A program made the position numbers and the translations under genes. This document shows, piece after piece, positions 37,348-39,977 of a DNA stretch of 39,977 bases. The stretch is from Betaproteobacteria bacterium. Lineage in GTDB: Bacteria; Pseudomonadota; Gammaproteobacteria; Burkholderiales; SG8-39. Where the stretch lies: assembly GCA_005884455.1 (NCBI GenBank), contig VBCH01000216.1, positions 1-39,977 of the forward strand, read 5' to 3'. The notes beneath the pieces were generated by a model. It searched no databases. It saw nothing but the letters and a program-made list of their open reading frames with translations, and was not told the DNA's origin. How positions within the stretch are numbered: the first letter of the stretch is position 1; each line of letters begins with the position of its first letter.

Positions 37348-38292
37348 TCAGCGCTGCTGGGTCTTGGTTTCTTCCGCGGCAATGATCGGGTCGAAAAAAC
37401 TGACCCGACTCGCGGCAACCGATTGCCGGAATTCCTCGTAGCTGGCCTTGTGCTGCTGTTGAAGGATTTCGATTTCGTGCTTGAATTCTTCGGTTCGGCC
37501 CAGCGAAGCCACTTTTTCAAGCACGTCCCTTACGGCGCCGTACGGCCGCAGGGAATCGCGGTCGTAGCGTTTGAGCAGTAGATCGAAAAGGGTTTCGATG
37601 CCTGCGGCACGGTCGCAGAGGTCAAAGGAAAGATGCAGGGAATAGTCGCCGACCGTCTCGACCTGATGCGGAGTGCCGCTGCGCAGGAACAACACGTCTC
37701 CGGCGTGCATGACCAGCTCGGCATCGAGCGGCCCCATTTCCGATTCTCCCAGCTCGACCAAGTGGGTCCGCCGGGGAGATTGGCGTGTGTGCAGTCGCCA
37801 TTTTTTTGCTCCCGCAAGATGAATTGCGAGCACGTCATCGGTATCGAGATGCCCTCGATATGCTTCGCTCCCGCGCTGGGAAAAGAACACCACTGCATTG
37901 CTGAACGTGCACGAATGCGCCCGGTCCAGGCTGGCCGCGAGCAGGTTGACCTGCGGCTCCAGGATGTCGACACCCTCGAGCAGGCAGGCAGCTCCGTTTT
38001 CCAAATGCTTCTGAAGGACAATTCGATTGACGAATTCGATCTGACGGCGTTGCACGACCTTGAAGCAGCGCGCGGCGCGCAAGTCGACCAGTTGACCGCG
38101 GTCGATGATCTGCACGAAGTCCAGATCGAGGAAGGGATTGTTGAGATGCTTGCGGAGATCCTCGAGCCGGAAGATCGTCTGGTTCTTGATAAGCTCCGGC
38201 TGGTGAAGGTAGGTGCGCTCCGGTGAAAGGGCCAGGGCCTGTTTGAAGAAAAAGTCCCGGACTTGTCGCAGCTGAGGAGGAAGCTCGGTCAT
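37348..38292 (-). CDS. Cupin_4 / JmjC-like Fe(II)-2-oxoglutarate oxygenase
   Basis: 314 residues from the ATG at 38292, with GGGAG about nine bases upstream; the frame extends further but without a ribosome site. The barrel (about 80-225) carries the iron-binding H148-x-D150 (RGHLDTDDVLAIHL) and H209 (SGTPHQVET), with GAKKWRLH between. This pattern is shared with YcfD/RoxA-type ribosomal oxygenases, which hydroxylate Arg or His in ribosomal proteins. The target here is unknown. The C-terminal third (230-314) is helical and charged. It is divergent from hemA and convergent with tRNA-Phe. Confidence 0.82.
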   Translation of the reverse strand: MTELPPQLRQVRDFFFKQALALSPERTYLHQPELIKNQTIFRLEDLRKHLNNPFLDLDFVQIIDRGQLVDLRAARCFKVVQRRQIEFVNRIVLQKHLENGAACLLEGVDILEPQVNLLAASLDRAHSCTFSNAVVFFSQRGSEAYRGHLDTDDVLAIHLAGAKKWRLHTRQSPRRTHLVELGESEMGPLDAELVMHAGDVLFLRSGTPHQVETVGDYSLHLSFDLCDRAAGIETLFDLLLKRYDRDSLRPYGAVRDVLEKVASLGRTEEFKHEIEILQQQHKASYEEFRQSVAASRVSFFDPIIAAEETKTQQR

Positions 38293-38372
38293 ATTCGCTG
38301 CTCCCAACGCAAATTGTTCGGGCGAAACACCTTGGCCGTGGTCGCACCAGCGGGCCTCCGAACTTGCTGGCT

Positions 38373-38378
38373 TATAAT
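38373..38378 (+). promoter_or_regulatory. Candidate -10 box (TATAAT) of hemA
   Basis: A perfect TATAAT lies 26 bases before the hemA ATG, in the 112-base gap with the divergent oxygenase gene. The sequence 17 bases upstream (GCGGGC) is not a -35 match, so activation or an unusual promoter is possible. Confidence 0.5.
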
Positions 38379-38404
38379 AGCAGGTCACGCAGACCGCTCC
38401 CGCC

Positions 38405-39655
38405 ATGCAGCTATTCACGCTCGGATTGAATCACCAGACCGCTCCCCTCGCGATACGCGAGCGAGTGGCGTTTCACGCCGAGCGCCTTAGATCGGCGCTC
38501 GCGGAGCTGACGCTGCGCGAGCCGGTCAGGGAGGCCGCGATCCTCTCGACCTGCAATCGCACGGAGATTTACTGCGCGCTGGGCGAGCCGCAGGCCGCAC
38601 TCGAGTGGCTCGCCGGCTATCACCGCGTCCAGCCCCAGGAACTGAAGCCCTACCTCTATACCCTTCCGCAGGGCGAAGCGGTTCGGCACGCGTTCCGCGT
38701 CGCCTCCGGCCTCGACTCCATGGTGGTCGGCGAGCCGCAGATCCTCGGGCAGATGAAAGAGGCGGTTCGCGTCGCCGAGTCCGCCGGTACGCTCGGGACG
38801 CTTCTCAACAAGCTTTTCCAACGCTCTTTTGCCGTGGCGAAGGAAGTGCGCAGCAATACCGGCATCGGCGCCAACGTCGTCTCGATGGCGGCGGCTGCGG
38901 TAAAGCTCGCTGGCCGGATATTTCCGAGCCTCACCGAGCAGAAAGTGCTGCTGGTCGGCGCAGGCGAGATGATCGAGCTCGCCGCGACCCACTTCGCCGC
39001 GCAGCAGCCGCGCGGCATGGCGGTGGCGAGCCGCACGCTGGAGCGGGCCGAATCGCTCGCACGCCGCTTCAACGCCGAGTCGATCGAGCTGCGCGACCTG
39101 CCCGAGCGTTTGCCGGAATACGACATCATCGTTTCCTGCACCGCAAGCTCGCTGCCGATCATCGGCAAGGGTACGATGGAGCGCACGATACGCGCTCGCC
39201 GCCACCGCCCGGTATTCATGGTCGACCTCGCCGTGCCCCGGGACATCGAAGCCGAGGTGGCGGAGATGGACGACGTATTTCTGTATACCATCGATGATCT
39301 CGCGGCGACGGTGCGCGAGGGCATCGATGCGCGACAATCCGCGGTCGCGCAGGCCGAAGCGATCATTGAGTCCCAGGTCGGCTCCTTCCTGCATTGGATG
39401 AAGACGCGCGAAATGGTGCCGCTCATCCGCCAGCTGCGCGAATCCGCGGAGGAAGCGCGGCGCCTCGAGGTCGAGCGCGCGGCGCGCATGCTCGCCCGCG
39501 GCGACGACCCCAAGACGGTGCTGGAAGCCCTTTCCCGCGGCCTCACCAACAAGCTGATGCATGCACCCACGGAAGCGCTCAACCAGGGCGGCGAAGGGGA
39601 CGAGTCGCTGAAGGCGCTCGTGGCGCGGTTGTATCAGCTTCGCGCGCGCGATTAA
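38405..39655 (+). CDS. hemA: Glutamyl-tRNA reductase
   Basis: 416 residues. It reduces glutamyl-tRNA(Glu) to glutamate-1-semialdehyde with NADPH, the first committed step of haem synthesis by the C5 route. The N-terminus [20 protein letters not shown], the catalytic C50 in [25 protein letters not shown] and the NADPH motif [12 protein letters not shown] are all present; a C-terminal dimerisation helix region follows. No ribosome site is obvious, so the mRNA may have a short leader. prfA starts 23 bases later, the usual hemA-prfA order. Confidence 0.97.
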   Translation: MQLFTLGLNHQTAPLAIRERVAFHAERLRSALAELTLREPVREAAILSTCNRTEIYCALGEPQAALEWLAGYHRVQPQELKPYLYTLPQGEAVRHAFRVASGLDSMVVGEPQILGQMKEAVRVAESAGTLGTLLNKLFQRSFAVAKEVRSNTGIGANVVSMAAAAVKLAGRIFPSLTEQKVLLVGAGEMIELAATHFAAQQPRGMAVASRTLERAESLARRFNAESIELRDLPERLPEYDIIVSCTASSLPIIGKGTMERTIRARRHRPVFMVDLAVPRDIEAEVAEMDDVFLYTIDDLAATVREGIDARQSAVAQAEAIIESQVGSFLHWMKTREMVPLIRQLRESAEEARRLEVERAARMLARGDDPKTVLEALSRGLTNKLMHAPTEALNQGGEGDESLKALVARLYQLRARD

Positions 39656-39678
39656 CTCGGACGACCGCCTGTGAATCG

Positions 39679-39977
39679 ATGAAGACCAGCATCGCGGCCA
39701 AGCTCGATCAGGCGCGCCAGCGGCTCCTCGACATCAACGCGCTCCTATCTTCCGAGAACGCGACCCGCGACCTGGACCAGTTTCGCAAGCTTTCACGGGA
39801 GCATGCGGAGCTCGAGCCCATTGTCGAGCTGTTCAACACATACCGTGACACCGAGCAGCACGTCGCCGAAGCGCAGGACCTGCTCGACGATCCCGAGATG
39901 AAAAGCTACGCGGAAAGCGAGATAAAAATGGGCCGCGAGCGGCTCGCCGCGCTCGAATCGGAGCTGCAGAAGCTGCT
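39679..39977 (+). CDS. prfA: Peptide chain release factor 1 (partial)
   Basis: The ATG at 39679 opens a frame that runs off the window after 99 codons: MKTSIAAKLDQARQRLLDIN, then ELEPIVELFNTYRDTEQHV and AQDLLDDPEMKSYAESEI. This is the N-terminal helical domain of RF1, which ends translation at UAA and UAG. The GGQ and PXT motifs lie beyond the window. The hemA-prfA order supports the call. Confidence 0.93.
   Translation, partial: MKTSIAAKLDQARQRLLDINALLSSENATRDLDQFRKLSREHAELEPIVELFNTYRDTEQHVAEAQDLLDDPEMKSYAESEIKMGRERLAALESELQKL

Overview
The window is a dense, GC-rich chromosomal stretch with short intergenic gaps and no recognisable mobile element, prophage or CRISPR array. Its protein families point to a betaproteobacterium (Burkholderiales, Nitrosomonadales or a relative): classical ArgA, a tkt-gap-pgk-pyk-fba gene cluster, groESL with a CIRCE operator beside a sigma32-like promoter, YggX, UbiD/UbiA and hemA-prfA. 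I cannot name the genus.

Region by region. 1-2342 (minus): rsmE, argA and the start of yggX. 2343-5005 (plus): a long leader that may hold a structured RNA, a fumarylacetoacetate-hydrolase-family enzyme, a terminator-like hairpin and dadA. 5015-8076 (minus): a probable operon of a GarR/3-hydroxyisobutyrate-dehydrogenase-type reductase, nudC and a fused AdoMet decarboxylase-spermidine synthase. 8167-12366 (plus): tkt, gap and pgk. 12363-13484 (minus): an orphan DGQHR-domain (DndB-like) gene. 13771-21931 (plus): pyk, then an uncharacterised trio (Gfo/Idh oxidoreductase, DUF993 protein, xylose-isomerase-like TIM barrel), then class I fba, purC, purE and a long-form tsaC/Sua5, nearly all closely spaced. 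22095-25056 (plus): tRNA-Ala(CGC), then a soluble REC-histidine kinase, a NarL-type regulator and two stand-alone receiver proteins. 25065-27379 (minus): a TPR protein and a KimA-like APC permease. 27460-32353 (plus): ridA, recG, ubiA, ubiD. 32404-33054 (minus): a small outer-membrane beta-barrel. 33388-37119 (plus): groESL and an MHS-family MFS transporter, each closed by an intrinsic terminator. 37249-39977: tRNA-Phe(GAA), a Cupin_4/JmjC-like oxygenase (minus), then hemA and the start of prfA.

Most genes are core metabolism: lower glycolysis and the non-oxidative pentose phosphate pathway, purine, arginine, polyamine, haem and ubiquinone synthesis, and protein folding. The most unusual parts are the dehydrogenase-DUF993-TIM-barrel trio inside the glycolytic cluster, the DGQHR gene with no phosphorothioation genes beside it, the four-gene signalling cluster whose only kinase has no sensor or membrane segment, and the polyamine enzyme fusion. 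The trio is the best candidate here for an undescribed pathway. No function is assigned to it beyond enzyme class.
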